This document shows, piece after piece, positions 9,447-18,072 of a stretch of DNA of 64,000 bases (its first letter is position 1; every line of letters starts with the position of its first letter). Origin of the DNA: Roseicitreum antarcticum (GTDB lineage: Bacteria; Pseudomonadota; Alphaproteobacteria; Rhodobacterales; Rhodobacteraceae). A model generated the notes under the pieces. It was not told where the DNA came from and did not search any database. It saw only the letters and a list, made by a program, of their open reading frames with translations. The stretch is taken from positions 2,679,501 to 2,743,500 of the forward strand of contig NZ_CP061498.1 in NCBI RefSeq assembly GCF_014681765.1, written 5' to 3'. The translations under genes were made by a program, and so were the position numbers.

Positions 9447-10571
9447 TTACAGCGCAGCCGTCCAGAAACGGTACCGGCCTTGTCCGGTGACCTCGCGGAT
9501 CAGCCCCTCGTTCTCCAGCATCGCAAGGTTGCGCTGCACGGCGGCGCGGCTGGCGCCGGTTTGCGCCTCGGCCATGGCGGCGGAAACCAGAGGCCAGTCC
9601 GCCAGTACCTGCACCAGTTGCGGCGGCGTTCGGCCCGACAGGTGCGCCGTCGCGCGGGTGACGCGGGCGTGCCATTCGGCCAGCCGGTCCAGATGCATCA
9701 GAGCGGCAAGCCCGCTGCGTTCCACCCCGATATACCAGCCTGTCAGACGTTCTTCGATGCTGCCCCGCGCTTGCAGAGCCGAAACACCCCCCAGCGCCAG
9801 TGGCACGAACATGAGCCCGCCTCTTGTGTCGCGCGCGGCCATGCGCGCAGCAACCACGGCGGCCTCGATCATCTCGCGGCCCGCCATGCCGATGGTACCC
9901 GCGATAATGCGTCCGGCGTGATAGCACATCGCTGCCGCAGTCAGGCTGTGCAGCCCATGCGCGCCGTTCAGCAGCGCCTGCCACTGCCGGGTGTCGGGGT
10001 CGGGGCTGTCTGGCGCGGTCTTGCGCCCCAGAAACGCGTCCAGCGCCGAGGGAGACCCGGACTGGCCCATGATTTCTGCGGCGTCTGACGGGTCTGCGGG
10101 CGCCGAGGGGACCGGTGCGCCATCCGCGCTGCCGATCGGCCCGGGTCCGCTGGTCAACCGCCGATAGGCCCAACCCGCACGCGCCAGTGCCAAGCTGTCA
10201 GTTTGCGCACCTGACAAGCGCAACGCGTGATAAAGCGCCAACCGGTCGGCGGGGATGCGGTCGCCTGCGTGCCAGCTGAGTTCGGTGACTTCAAGCAGCC
10301 CCAGCCGCTGCCGCAACCCTTCGGTGCTGGCGCGCAAGCGTTCATCCAGCGCGCCCAGCACTGCAGCGGCGCGGGCCAGTGCCACGGCCTGCGTTGCTTC
10401 GGCCCGCTGCCAAGCGACAGAGTCCAGCAGATCAGTCTGATCGGCGACAGGCCAGGGTAGGGAGGTGTTGGTGGTTGCGTCCTCATCTTCGACGGGGCCG
10501 GGCAGGAACCATAAGGACGCCTCGTCGCTGTCATCCGGATCGGGTTGAACGGCACTGGTGTCGTTTTGCAT
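9447..10571 (-). CDS. DUF1612-like (RHE_PE00001-type) protein with C-terminal winged helix
   Basis: A 374-residue protein. The N-terminal region is mostly alanine-rich helices, including ALDERLRAS near residue 70. The last 60 residues form a putative helix-turn-helix ending EGLIREVTGQGRYRFW, the pattern seen in rhizobial RHE_PE00001/DUF1612 proteins. The function is unknown; a DNA-binding or phage/plasmid-related role is inferred. I used the ATG at 10571; a GTG at 10640 is possible. A perfect palindrome 124 bp upstream could be its operator. It is transcribed in the same direction as the CoaBC-like operon but separated by about 180 bp. Confidence 0.6.
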   Translation of the reverse strand: MQNDTSAVQPDPDDSDEASLWFLPGPVEDEDATTNTSLPWPVADQTDLLDSVAWQRAEATQAVALARAAAVLGALDERLRASTEGLRQRLGLLEVTELSWHAGDRIPADRLALYHALRLSGAQTDSLALARAGWAYRRLTSGPGPIGSADGAPVPSAPADPSDAAEIMGQSGSPSALDAFLGRKTAPDSPDPDTRQWQALLNGAHGLHSLTAAAMCYHAGRIIAGTIGMAGREMIEAAVVAARMAARDTRGGLMFVPLALGGVSALQARGSIEERLTGWYIGVERSGLAALMHLDRLAEWHARVTRATAHLSGRTPPQLVQVLADWPLVSAAMAEAQTGASRAAVQRNLAMLENEGLIREVTGQGRYRFWTAAL

Positions 10572-10694
10572 GTCTACGCCATTTTCCAAACTCTGCCGGG
10601 GAGGCGCACGCCGCCCATTGCGCGGGCTGCAGGCTTTCACCTAACGGTCCGAAGCGTCATGGTCGCAGTGGTTAGGGTTCCTCCCAGTATATTT

Positions 10695-10714
10695 GCAAAA
10701 TAGCACTATTTTGC
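10695..10714. promoter_or_regulatory. Perfect palindrome, candidate operator
   Basis: GCAAAATAG at 10695-10703 and its exact complement CTATTTTGC at 10706-10714 are separated by 2 bp. The A/T-rich arms stand out from GC-rich surroundings. The site lies in the gap between the CoaBC-like gene end and the DUF1612-like gene start, consistent with regulation of the latter. Confidence 0.5.
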
Positions 10715-10755
10715 GGGCGTGCCATGCGATTCGGCTGGGATGCTTGGAAAAATCG

Positions 10756-12036
10756 CTACTGGGCGGCAATATGGCCACGGTCCTGCGATACCGCCCGGTC
10801 GGCCAGATCTTCCAGATGATCAGCGATGGCGACAGCGATGGCGCGCTTGTCGGGTACAGGCGTCACGCCATCACGTCGCACGAAGAGCGCGCGTTGATCG
10901 GTGCCGCGCGTATCCTCGCCGCGTGTTGCAACGACCAGCCCCGCGCGGTCCAGCCGTTTGGCGGCAATACGGATCAGTTCGTCCTCGCTCACGCCTTCAA
11001 GGTATTTGAACGCGACGCAATGCATGGCGGGGTCGGCCGCCATGGCCAGATCAATCACCTTCTCGGTCGGCTCCAGCATCAGCGGCAATTGCGCCTGCCC
11101 CGAGGTGATCTTACCGACCACTGCCTTGGCTGGGCGGTAATCTGCCACCCCGGCCGAGAAGACGCCGGCAAACAGCCCCGATTGCGCCCGCGCTACAACC
11201 ATGTCGCGATAATCGTCATAGGTGCGTGCGATGGTCAGTCGCATGGGTGCGCGGGGACGCCAAGCGCCGTCGCCCAGCAGCAATTCGGCATCGGCACCGC
11301 GCCAGGTCAGTTCCTCGGCCACCTGCGCACCAAGCCGCCCGCGGAAGCGGTTGACGATACGCCGCACCCCGTCGATCGGCACCGGCGTCGGCCCGGCGGT
11401 GACCATGATCCGGCGACCGTGCAGCGACGATTGTGACAACGCGCGTCCCACGGCTGTGCACAGCGTTTCGGTATCGGGCAGGTTGTGCTTGCCGAAAGCG
11501 TCGCGCGGGGTGATGAGCCGGACTCCCTGCGCGGCCAGGCGACGGGCATTGTCCAGCAACTGCGCATTATGCATGGTGCCATGCATCGTCGGCGCGACAA
11601 GTACTTTCGCTCGCCCCTGCTCCATCCGGCCAAGTGCAGAGATCAGGGCCGAGGTGACGACGGTATCGCCGATACCATATGCCATTTTGGCAATTGTGTT
11701 ATGTGTGGCGGGGGCGACCAGATAGGCATCGAACGGCGCGCCGTCTGACAGGTGTTCGGCGGCCCAGGTCAGATTGCTGACCACCGGACCGCAGGTTGCC
11801 CATTCCAGCGCCTCGCGGGCGACATAGCGCAACGCATCATCGCTGACAAAGGCCACGACATGGGCACCGTGGCGACGCAGGCCGCGTGCCAGTTCGGGGG
11901 TCTTCATCGCGGCAATGCCGCCGGTGACCATCAGCGCGACCCGACGCCCCGCCATCCGGGTCGAGGCGGCGGGCACGTCATGGTCACCCATGTCGCTGGG
12001 CGTGGGGGGCGAGAAATCCCAGTCGAAAAGGCTCAT
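10756..12036 (-). CDS. Divergent CoaBC-like flavoprotein (Dfp paralogue)
   Basis: A 426-residue protein with the two-domain layout of CoaBC: an N-terminal HFCD flavoprotein domain (VTGGIAAMK near residue 38, APATHNTIAKMA) and a C-terminal phosphopantothenate-cysteine-ligase-like domain (VTAGPTPVPIDGVR, SAGVADYRPAK). Key residues differ from true CoaBC. The PxMNxxM motif is APTMHGTM with His for Asn, and the substrate-clamp Cys segment is replaced by TPRDAFGKHNLPD. It overlaps the transglutaminase-like gene by 4 bp. I infer a specialised enzyme rather than the housekeeping coenzyme A enzyme, but CoaBC activity is not excluded. Confidence 0.75.
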   Translation of the reverse strand: MSLFDWDFSPPTPSDMGDHDVPAASTRMAGRRVALMVTGGIAAMKTPELARGLRRHGAHVVAFVSDDALRYVAREALEWATCGPVVSNLTWAAEHLSDGAPFDAYLVAPATHNTIAKMAYGIGDTVVTSALISALGRMEQGRAKVLVAPTMHGTMHNAQLLDNARRLAAQGVRLITPRDAFGKHNLPDTETLCTAVGRALSQSSLHGRRIMVTAGPTPVPIDGVRRIVNRFRGRLGAQVAEELTWRGADAELLLGDGAWRPRAPMRLTIARTYDDYRDMVVARAQSGLFAGVFSAGVADYRPAKAVVGKITSGQAQLPLMLEPTEKVIDLAMAADPAMHCVAFKYLEGVSEDELIRIAAKRLDRAGLVVATRGEDTRGTDQRALFVRRDGVTPVPDKRAIAVAIADHLEDLADRAVSQDRGHIAAQ

Positions 12037-13121
12037 GCCGAGGCCTGCATCGGGGTCGCGTTCTGATCTGCGGCACCGGCAAAGCGCAGGTGCACGCCTT
12101 GCAGGCGGTCCAACCGTGTGTTCAGCGCTTCGAACTGGCGCTGGGAAAAGCGGCTGGATTTGCCAAATTCGCGCGTCAGGTCGGTGCGCGGGGTGAAATC
12201 ATCTGCTGACAAGCCCTTCGACACCAAGGTGGGGTTGTAGGGCTGCCCTTCGTCGAAACGGGCGGGAAAGATGAACGACAGTTCGGGCGCCGTCCGGACG
12301 AAAGCACGCAGGCAGTCGTCGGTATAGGTCGCATCGAAGGCATGCCAGACCCCGTCCAGCCGCACCGTGGCAAAGAAGTGGTGCACCACCGGCTTCATCA
12401 TGGCGCGCCAGTCGTCTGGCATCAGCGTGCCCAACGTGCCCATTTCCAGCTTCACATCGCCAAAGCCCGCTTCCAGCCCGGCGGCACGGCACAGCGCGAC
12501 CTGAAGGTTGGCTTTGGTGGAACACATGCCGTAGCCTTTTGCCAGCGTGTCCGATGCACGTTCCTGCCAATGCCCGAAGCGATATGGCATTGCCTGCACG
12601 AAATCGAAGATCGCCTTTGCGGTGCCGACCTGGGTGGCGCGGCGCAGCCGGACAGCCTGACGGCGGATCGTGGGATGGGTGTGGTCACACACGCTGTCAG
12701 CCTCGGGGATGATGAAGTCGGCGGCCCGGGTATGTGCCGCTTCGGCATCTTTGGCAGCCTGAAGCGCCGTGTCGATCGCGCCGCGCAGGCCCAGCCCGGC
12801 AGGGGTGGTTAGCCTGGGCTGATGCAGGTTCAGCATCCAGACCTGAGCGGCCATGTCGCCGGTTGCAAGGTCGGTGGCTGCCGTCAGCTCGATATGGTTG
12901 CCAGGACCGTAGCCGCCGGTCGCGTCATGCAGCCGACCGCTCAGGATCACACACAGGGTTGGCGTGTCGCGCGTGGGCACGGGCGTATCCGGGGCGATGT
13001 CCAAAACTGTTCCCAGCCCGCTGACCGCAGCCGCTTGATCGCCAAGATACAGCCCCAGGACCGAGTCGCGCAGGCTGTCGAATACTTCGGGTTGCGCGAC
13101 GAATGAGAGTGTGGCGGTCAT
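12033..13121 (-). CDS. Transglutaminase-like cysteine-protease-fold protein
   Basis: A 362-residue protein. The N-terminal 150 residues are of unknown fold. The core holds the transglutaminase-like triad: Cys in KGYGMCSTKANLQVALCRAAG, His in the HHFFATVRLDG strand, and Asp in WHAFDATYTDD. The C-terminal tail is charged. Such domains hydrolyse or form amide bonds. No signal peptide is seen, so it should be cytoplasmic. It is the first gene of a two-gene operon with the CoaBC-like protein, overlapping by ATGA, which argues that both act on one substrate. That substrate is unknown. Confidence 0.8.
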   Translation of the reverse strand: MTATLSFVAQPEVFDSLRDSVLGLYLGDQAAAVSGLGTVLDIAPDTPVPTRDTPTLCVILSGRLHDATGGYGPGNHIELTAATDLATGDMAAQVWMLNLHQPRLTTPAGLGLRGAIDTALQAAKDAEAAHTRAADFIIPEADSVCDHTHPTIRRQAVRLRRATQVGTAKAIFDFVQAMPYRFGHWQERASDTLAKGYGMCSTKANLQVALCRAAGLEAGFGDVKLEMGTLGTLMPDDWRAMMKPVVHHFFATVRLDGVWHAFDATYTDDCLRAFVRTAPELSFIFPARFDEGQPYNPTLVSKGLSADDFTPRTDLTREFGKSSRFSQRQFEALNTRLDRLQGVHLRFAGAADQNATPMQASA

Positions 13122-13497
13122 GGTCAGGATTCTCCGGCAGATGGAAATGTGTGGTGTTTGCGGCGATCAGAAATCAGACACGCAGGGGGCTGATCTCAAT
13201 TTGGATAAGTTATGTTCAAGTTAATAGTGAATATAGGGTGACAAGAAGGGCAAAGTCGCGTTTTGGCGCTGATTCAAGTCAAAAGTTGCACTTTTGGGGA
13301 CCTACCCTGCGAATCATTGCAAAATGCAATGGAATACAGCGGCATACGCCTGTCGCGGCGCATGCGGTCCCACCGCCCCCATTGGGGTGGGACAGAGTGA
13401 TTCCTTGGCGCATGAAGGGCGCGTGCCAGGCACTTTCGGATCGTTCTTCGCCCCGCTTCAAGGCGCGTCGATGCGGCCGAAGTGCCGGATCGCACGG
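13122..13497. other. 376-bp gene-free region between transglutaminase-like operon and LysR gene
   Basis: Relatively AT-rich around 13195-13250 (likely promoter area of the minus-strand operon). It holds a perfect 7-3-7 inverted repeat CATTGCA-AAA-TGCAATG at 13315-13331. It also holds a GC-rich 8-bp hairpin GTCCCACC/GGTGGGAC at 13367-13393 without a T-run. The open frames across it do not resemble proteins. Confidence 0.6.
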
Positions 13498-14352
13498 TCA
13501 GTGCTGGTGTTTCAAGGCGGACAGCGCGGCCTGCACTTTTGGTGTCCGGTGCAGGTCGACATGGGTGACGAGCCACAGCGGTACGGCCCATTCGGGGCGT
13601 GGCGGCATCACCTGAATCAGACTGCCATCGGCCTCGCCGGCGAAGCAGAAGCCGATGCCGATACCCGCGGTCAGCGCCGTGTTCTTTGCCGCGACATCGT
13701 TCACATGCAGCACGATCTGTTCCGCCGGCACCTGTGCCATCAGCCAGCGCATGAAGGGCGCACGGGCGTCGAATGCGACAAACTGATGCGCCGCCAGGTC
13801 ACTGTCAGTTTGTGGCATCCCGTGGCGTTCGACATATTCCGGCGCGGCATAGAGCGCGGCGTCGAGCGTGACAAACGGTTGAACGATGTTATCGGGCTCT
13901 GTCGGGCGACTGCCGGCGCGAATGGCAACATGCGCCTCGCCGTATTCCAGCCGAAACACCCGCGTGTCGGTCAGCAACCGGAGGTTCAGCCCGGGATGGT
14001 CGCGGTGCAGTGCGGCCAGCGCAGGTACCACCAGCCCAGCAAGCGAGGGCAGGGCGGTAATGGTCAGATCGCCCGCCATTTCATCGGCGGCACCGGTGAT
14101 CCGCGCAGCAAGCTGGTTCAACTGGTCTTCGGTGGTCTGGCCTACCTGCAACACCTGTCGCCCTGCATCAGTAGCAGTATAGCCGCGCGCATGTCGTTGA
14201 AACAGCTTCGCGCCCAGCCGGTGTTCCAGCGCGTCGATATGGCGGATCACGGTGGCGTGGTGGACCCCCAGAACCTCGGCCGCGCCGCTGACAGTGCCGA
14301 CCTTGGCGACGTGATAGGCGGTACGGATTTCATCCCAGTTTTCGAACGCCAT
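13498..14352 (-). CDS. LysR-family transcriptional regulator
   Basis: A 284-residue regulator. Residues 1-60 form the LysR winged helix (AYHVAKVGTVSGAAEVLGVHHATVIRHIDALE, given here only by its span of about residues 9-40), and the rest is the periplasmic-binding-like effector domain. I chose the ATG at 14352, which has an AAAGG site about 10 bp before it; the frame extends 28 codons further upstream without family resemblance. It is divergent from the azoreductase gene, the classic arrangement of a LysR regulator and its target, so it probably controls azoR in response to quinone or azo compounds. That link is inferred. Confidence 0.92.
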   Translation of the reverse strand: MAFENWDEIRTAYHVAKVGTVSGAAEVLGVHHATVIRHIDALEHRLGAKLFQRHARGYTATDAGRQVLQVGQTTEDQLNQLAARITGAADEMAGDLTITALPSLAGLVVPALAALHRDHPGLNLRLLTDTRVFRLEYGEAHVAIRAGSRPTEPDNIVQPFVTLDAALYAAPEYVERHGMPQTDSDLAAHQFVAFDARAPFMRWLMAQVPAEQIVLHVNDVAAKNTALTAGIGIGFCFAGEADGSLIQVMPPRPEWAVPLWLVTHVDLHRTPKVQAALSALKHQH

Positions 14353-14381
14353 GGGGCTGGACCTTTCTGTGCGAAAATTCA

Positions 14382-14400
14382 CATATGCTATGCAGTTATG
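14382..14400. promoter_or_regulatory. LysR-box candidate (CATA-N11-TATG)
   Basis: CATA at 14382-14385 and TATG at 14397-14400 flank exactly 11 bp, and a T-N11-A pair is contained. It lies in the divergent lysR-azoR gap, where a LysR regulator is expected to bind. Confidence 0.4.
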
Positions 14401-14462
14401 TCTATTGTGTTCATTTGCGCAAGGTGTACCTGACAATTACAGATTTTTCAGGAGCTTCCCCC

Positions 14463-15047
14463 ATGACCCATGTTCTGCGCCTTGACGCCACCATCAAATC
14501 CGATGGTTCTGTGTCCAAACAACTGACCGACCGCATCTCCGAGCGCTTTTCCAAGGCCGGTGCTGCAATAACCTCGCGCGACTTGTCCGCCGGGATCAGC
14601 ATGATCGACGGCGCCTGGATGGGTGCGGTCTTTACCCCCGCTGACCAGCGCAGCGCTGAACAGGCGAAAATCGCCGCTGAATCAGATGCCTACCTGGCAG
14701 AGCTTCAGGCCGCCGATGTGATCTTGCTCGGCCTGCCGATCTATAACTTCGCCGTGCCCGCGCAGGTCAAAAGCTGGTTTGACCATGTCGCACGCCAAGG
14801 CGTGACGTTTGAATACACCGAAACCGGCCCGCGTGGCCTGCTGTCGGGCAAGCGCGCGATTGTTGCCATGTCCTCGGGCGGCACCACGCTGGGGTCGGAC
14901 ATCGACTTCGCTTCGGGCTGGGTGCGTCATATGTTCGGTTTCATGGGCATAACTGATGTAGAATTCATCGCTGCCGACAATATGGCCGTCGCTGCAGAGG
15001 AAAGTCTTCACGCAGCATTTGACGCGGCCGACAAACTGGCCGCATGA
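14463..15047 (+). CDS. azoR: FMN-dependent NADH:quinone oxidoreductase/azoreductase
   Basis: A 194-residue flavodoxin-fold enzyme of the AzoR/AcpD family, which reduces quinones and azo bonds by two-electron transfer from NADH using FMN. The FMN-binding loops are visible as LGLPIYNFAVPAQVKSWFDH and MSSGGTT. The ATG at 14463 is supported by AGGAG 8 bp upstream; the longer frame into the divergent promoter is not credible. It sits alone downstream of a LysR regulator on the opposite strand. Confidence 0.93.
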   Translation: MTHVLRLDATIKSDGSVSKQLTDRISERFSKAGAAITSRDLSAGISMIDGAWMGAVFTPADQRSAEQAKIAAESDAYLAELQAADVILLGLPIYNFAVPAQVKSWFDHVARQGVTFEYTETGPRGLLSGKRAIVAMSSGGTTLGSDIDFASGWVRHMFGFMGITDVEFIAADNMAVAAEESLHAAFDAADKLAA

Positions 15048-15349
15048 TTTAAGTAAGGTCCGCCGGGACCATAACGCACTTGCCCGCGCCAGTCCTCCCT
15101 CTCGGCGCGGGCAAGCTGCGGATCACAATCGGGCAGGCGCCAGATCTGCGCACAGGTCAGCGGGCTGCGTTGCCTGCTTGACTCCGACCTCCCAACCGCC
15201 TATGCGAAATCCTGATTTCCGGAAGTCATGTCGCTTCCGGTCCTTGGCTATGCCATGGATCGCCACCCGTCAGCGAGGTTTCGCCCGCGGGTGCAGTACT
15301 GCGTTTGTAACGCCGGTTCGCCCGGCACAGGGTCAAGAGAGGGCCGGAT
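15048..15349. other. 302-bp gap upstream of ffh
   Basis: Apart from the hairpin at 15079-15115 I see no gene. I looked for the 4.5S SRP RNA because ffh follows, but the conserved GGTCAGG..GGAAG core is absent. The region should contain the ffh promoter; no clear -35/-10 pair was identified. Confidence 0.6.
15079..15115 (+). terminator. Strong hairpin after azoR
   Basis: A perfect 12-bp stem, CTTGCCCGCGCC with GGCGCGGGCAAG, and a 13-nt loop lie 32 bp after the azoR stop. There is no T-run, so it may stabilise the 3' end or act with Rho rather than terminate intrinsically. Confidence 0.5.
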
Positions 15350-16834
15350 ATGTTCGAGAACCTTTCCGAACGCCTTGGCGGTGTATTCGACCGCCTGACC
15401 AAACAGGGCGCGCTGTCGGAGGATGACGTCAAGACTGCGCTGCGCGAAGTGCGCATTGCGCTGCTTGAGGCCGACGTTTCGCTGCCCGTCGCGCGCGATT
15501 TCATTGCCCGCGTCACGAAAAAAGCGACCGGCGCTGCCGTCACCAAATCGATTACGCCCGGGCAACAGGTTGTCAAGATCGTCCATGACGAACTGATCGC
15601 CACCCTGCGCGGTGAGGGTGACCCTGGCGTCCTGAAAATCGACAACCCGCCCGCGCCCATCCTGATGGTGGGCCTTCAGGGTTCGGGCAAGACCACGACC
15701 ACCGCCAAACTGGCCAAGCGATTGAAAGAGCGCGAGGGCAAGCGTGTCCTCATGGCCTCGCTCGATACCAACCGCCCTGCGGCGATGGAGCAGTTGGCGA
15801 TTCTCGGCACTCAGATCGGCGTGGATACGCTGCCGATCGTGAAGGGCGAAGATCCGGTTGCGATTGCAAAACGCGCCAAGACGCAGGCCAGCCTGGGTGG
15901 CTATGACGTTTACATCCTCGATACGGCTGGCCGTCTGCATATCGACGCCGACCTGATCGCGCAGGCCGCCGCCGTGCGCGACGTTGCCAATCCGCGCGAA
16001 ACCCTGCTGGTCGTTGATGGCCTGACCGGGCAAGATGCAGTGAATGTCGCAACGGAGTTCGACGACAAGATCGGCGTGACGGGCGTGATCCTGACGCGGA
16101 TGGACGGTGACGGGCGTGGCGGCGCCGCCCTGTCGATGCGCGCGATCACCGGCAAGCCGATCCGCTTTGTGGGTCTGGGCGAGAAAACTGACGCGCTGGA
16201 AACCTTCGAGGCAGAGCGTGTGGCCGGTCGCATTCTTGGCATGGGCGACATCGTTGCGCTGGTGGAGAAGGCACAGCAGACGCTGGAGGTCGAGCAGGCC
16301 GAGCGGATGATGAAGCGCTTCCAGAAGGGCCAGTTCAACATGAACGATCTGCGCGGCCAACTGGATCAGATGATGAAGATGGGCGGCATGCAGGGTGTCA
16401 TGGGCATGATGCCGGGTATGGGCAAGATGTCCAAACAGGCGGAGGCTGCCGGGTTCGATGACAAGATGCTGCGCCGTCAGGTGGCGCTCATCAACTCGAT
16501 GACCAAGAAGGAGCGCGCCCGCCCCGAATTGTTGCAGGCCAGCCGCAAGAAGCGCATCGCCGCCGGTGCCGGGCTGGAAGTGGCCGAACTGAACAAGCTG
16601 CTGAAGATGCACCGTCAGATGGCCGACATGATGAAGACCATGGGCAAGAAGGGTGTGCTGAAACAGGCCATGGCGGGCATGTTTGGCAAGGGCGGCGCGC
16701 CAAAGGATATGTCCGAAATGGATCCGGCCACGTTGCAGGCCATGGCCAAAGGCATGCCGGGCGGTATGCCCCCCGGCATGGGCGGTGGTATGGGTCTGCC
16801 CTCGGGCTTGTCGGGGCTGATGAAGAAAAAATGA
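15350..16834 (+). CDS. ffh: Signal recognition particle protein Ffh
   Basis: A 494-residue SRP54 GTPase that binds signal sequences of nascent membrane proteins and delivers ribosomes to FtsY. The N domain (1-90) is followed by the G domain with P-loop GLQGSGKTT (108-116), DTAGRLH and TRMDGDGRGGAA. The M domain from about residue 300 is extremely Met-rich (MMKMGGMQGVMGMMPGMG), as needed for signal-peptide binding. The stop overlaps the next start (ATGA). It heads a block of translation and RNA-processing genes. Confidence 0.98.
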   Translation: MFENLSERLGGVFDRLTKQGALSEDDVKTALREVRIALLEADVSLPVARDFIARVTKKATGAAVTKSITPGQQVVKIVHDELIATLRGEGDPGVLKIDNPPAPILMVGLQGSGKTTTTAKLAKRLKEREGKRVLMASLDTNRPAAMEQLAILGTQIGVDTLPIVKGEDPVAIAKRAKTQASLGGYDVYILDTAGRLHIDADLIAQAAAVRDVANPRETLLVVDGLTGQDAVNVATEFDDKIGVTGVILTRMDGDGRGGAALSMRAITGKPIRFVGLGEKTDALETFEAERVAGRILGMGDIVALVEKAQQTLEVEQAERMMKRFQKGQFNMNDLRGQLDQMMKMGGMQGVMGMMPGMGKMSKQAEAAGFDDKMLRRQVALINSMTKKERARPELLQASRKKRIAAGAGLEVAELNKLLKMHRQMADMMKTMGKKGVLKQAMAGMFGKGGAPKDMSEMDPATLQAMAKGMPGGMPPGMGGGMGLPSGLSGLMKKK

Positions 16835-17364
16835 TGCCGGATCTGACACATACGCCGGTTCTGGAAACCCCGCAGCTGTTCCTGCGCGCGCCGCGTGCCA
16901 GCGATCTGCCGGCCCTTGTTGCCTATGCGACAGGTGCGCGGACGCGGTTTGTCGGCGGTCCGCGCGATGTCTATGCGGCGACAGAGAAATTCGCGGGCAT
17001 GATCGGGCAATGGGTGCTGCGCGGCTTTGGCCGCTTCATCCTGACTGACCGCGATAGCGGTGCCGCCCTCGGCCATGCCGGGCCTTTGCAGATGGACACT
17101 ACGCAACCGCTGGAACTGACATGGTCGCTGTGGGACGCAGCGTCCGAGGGGCGTGGCCTCGCGTCCGAGGCCGCCCTGGCAACTACCGGCTGGGTGTTTG
17201 AAACCCTGACCCCCACGGTCGCGCACACGCAGATCCACCGCGACAATACGGCGTCGCATGCCATCGCCCGGAAGCTGGGCGGACAGGTTGATGCGGGCGC
17301 GCCGTCCGTGATGGGCGAAGACTTCACGAAGTACAGCTTCACGGCGGAGGGGCTGCGCCAATGA
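16831..17364 (+). CDS. GNAT-family N-acetyltransferase
   Basis: A 177-residue RimJ/RimL-type acetyltransferase. The N terminus LETPQLFLRAPRASDLPAL is the typical first strand, and the acetyl-CoA pyrophosphate loop is in EGRGLASEAALA. The closing strand IHRDNTASHAIARKLGG matches the family motif HxxNxAS. The acceptor (ribosomal protein N terminus, amino acid or other) is unknown. It overlaps both ffh and the chorismate mutase gene by 4 bp. Confidence 0.9.
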   Translation: MMPDLTHTPVLETPQLFLRAPRASDLPALVAYATGARTRFVGGPRDVYAATEKFAGMIGQWVLRGFGRFILTDRDSGAALGHAGPLQMDTTQPLELTWSLWDAASEGRGLASEAALATTGWVFETLTPTVAHTQIHRDNTASHAIARKLGGQVDAGAPSVMGEDFTKYSFTAEGLRQ

Positions 17365-17666
17365 CAAGCGAAACCACCCGCGCCGCCGGCCTGCTGGCCA
17401 GCCATCGCGATAGCATCGACCGGCTGGATGCGATCCTGGTCTATACGCTGGCGGAACGTTTCAAACAGACTCAGGCAGTGGGTCGGCTGAAGGCCGAACA
17501 TGCCTTGCCACCGTCCGATCCCGCGCGCGAGGAGCGTCAGATCGAACGGCTGGAGTGGTTGGCCAAAGAGGCCGATCTCGACCCGGAATTTGCCCGCAAA
17601 TTCCTGACCTTCATCATATCAGAGGTGATCCGTCACCACGAACAGATCGCCGCGCGCGACACATAA
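17361..17666 (+). CDS. Chorismate mutase, AroQ type
   Basis: A 101-residue all-helical AroQ-fold protein. Family landmarks are the N-terminal helix RDSIDRLDAILVYTLAERF with the catalytic Arg, VGRLKAEH with Lys, and the closing helix ending RHHEQIA. It converts chorismate to prephenate for Phe/Tyr synthesis. It lies inside the ffh-rpsP block, overlapping the GNAT gene by ATGA and ending 21 bp before rpsP. This position is common in Rhodobacteraceae. Confidence 0.92.
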   Translation: MTSETTRAAGLLASHRDSIDRLDAILVYTLAERFKQTQAVGRLKAEHALPPSDPAREERQIERLEWLAKEADLDPEFARKFLTFIISEVIRHHEQIAARDT

Positions 17667-17687
17667 TACTCAAAGGAGAACTACAAA

Positions 17688-18065
17688 ATGGCTACCAAAA
17701 TCCGTCTGGCCCGTGGTGGGTCGAACAAGCGTCCGCACTATGCCATCGTTGCGTCCGACAGCCGCATGGCCCGCGACGGCCGCTTTTTGGAAAAGCTGGG
17801 CACCTATAACCCGCTGCTGCCCAAAGACAGCGAAGACCGCGTTAAAATGGATATGGAGCGTGTTCAGCATTGGCTGTCGACAGGCGCCCAGCCGACAGAC
17901 CGCGTTGCCCGCTTCCTGGAAGCCGCCGGTTTGCGCACGAAGCCCGAGCGCGCTAACCTGAAGAAAGCCGTTCCCGGCAAGAAAGCGACCGAACGCGCCA
18001 AGGAAAAAGCCGCCAAGGCCGAAGCCGCCGCCGCGCCGGTCGAAGCTGCCGCCGACGCGGAATAA
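17688..18065 (+). CDS. rpsP: 30S ribosomal protein S16
   Basis: A 125-residue protein beginning [21 protein letters not shown], a strong S16 match through about residue 85. It is followed by an Ala/Lys/Glu-rich tail, typical of alphaproteobacteria. A canonical AAAGGAGAA ribosome-binding site precedes it. It is the first ribosomal gene of the rpsP-rimM-trmD-rplS group. Confidence 0.98.
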   Translation: MATKIRLARGGSNKRPHYAIVASDSRMARDGRFLEKLGTYNPLLPKDSEDRVKMDMERVQHWLSTGAQPTDRVARFLEAAGLRTKPERANLKKAVPGKKATERAKEKAAKAEAAAAPVEAAADAE

Positions 18066-18072
18066 GGTCTTT

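Noticed and set aside
10756..12036. Housekeeping coaBC assignment
   Set aside because: Active-site motifs are altered, so only a CoaBC-like call is supported.
13294..14433. 379-codon plus-strand frame opposite the LysR gene
   Set aside because: The LysR frame has a clear helix-turn-helix and ribosome-binding site; the antisense frame has neither.
15116..15349. 4.5S SRP RNA gene before ffh
   Set aside because: The conserved GGTCAGGTCCGGAAGG-like core is not present in this gap.
15248..16849. Long minus-strand open frame (533 codons) opposite ffh
   Set aside because: It is His/Gln/Arg-rich, has no family resemblance and is the mirror frame of the certain ffh gene in GC-rich DNA.
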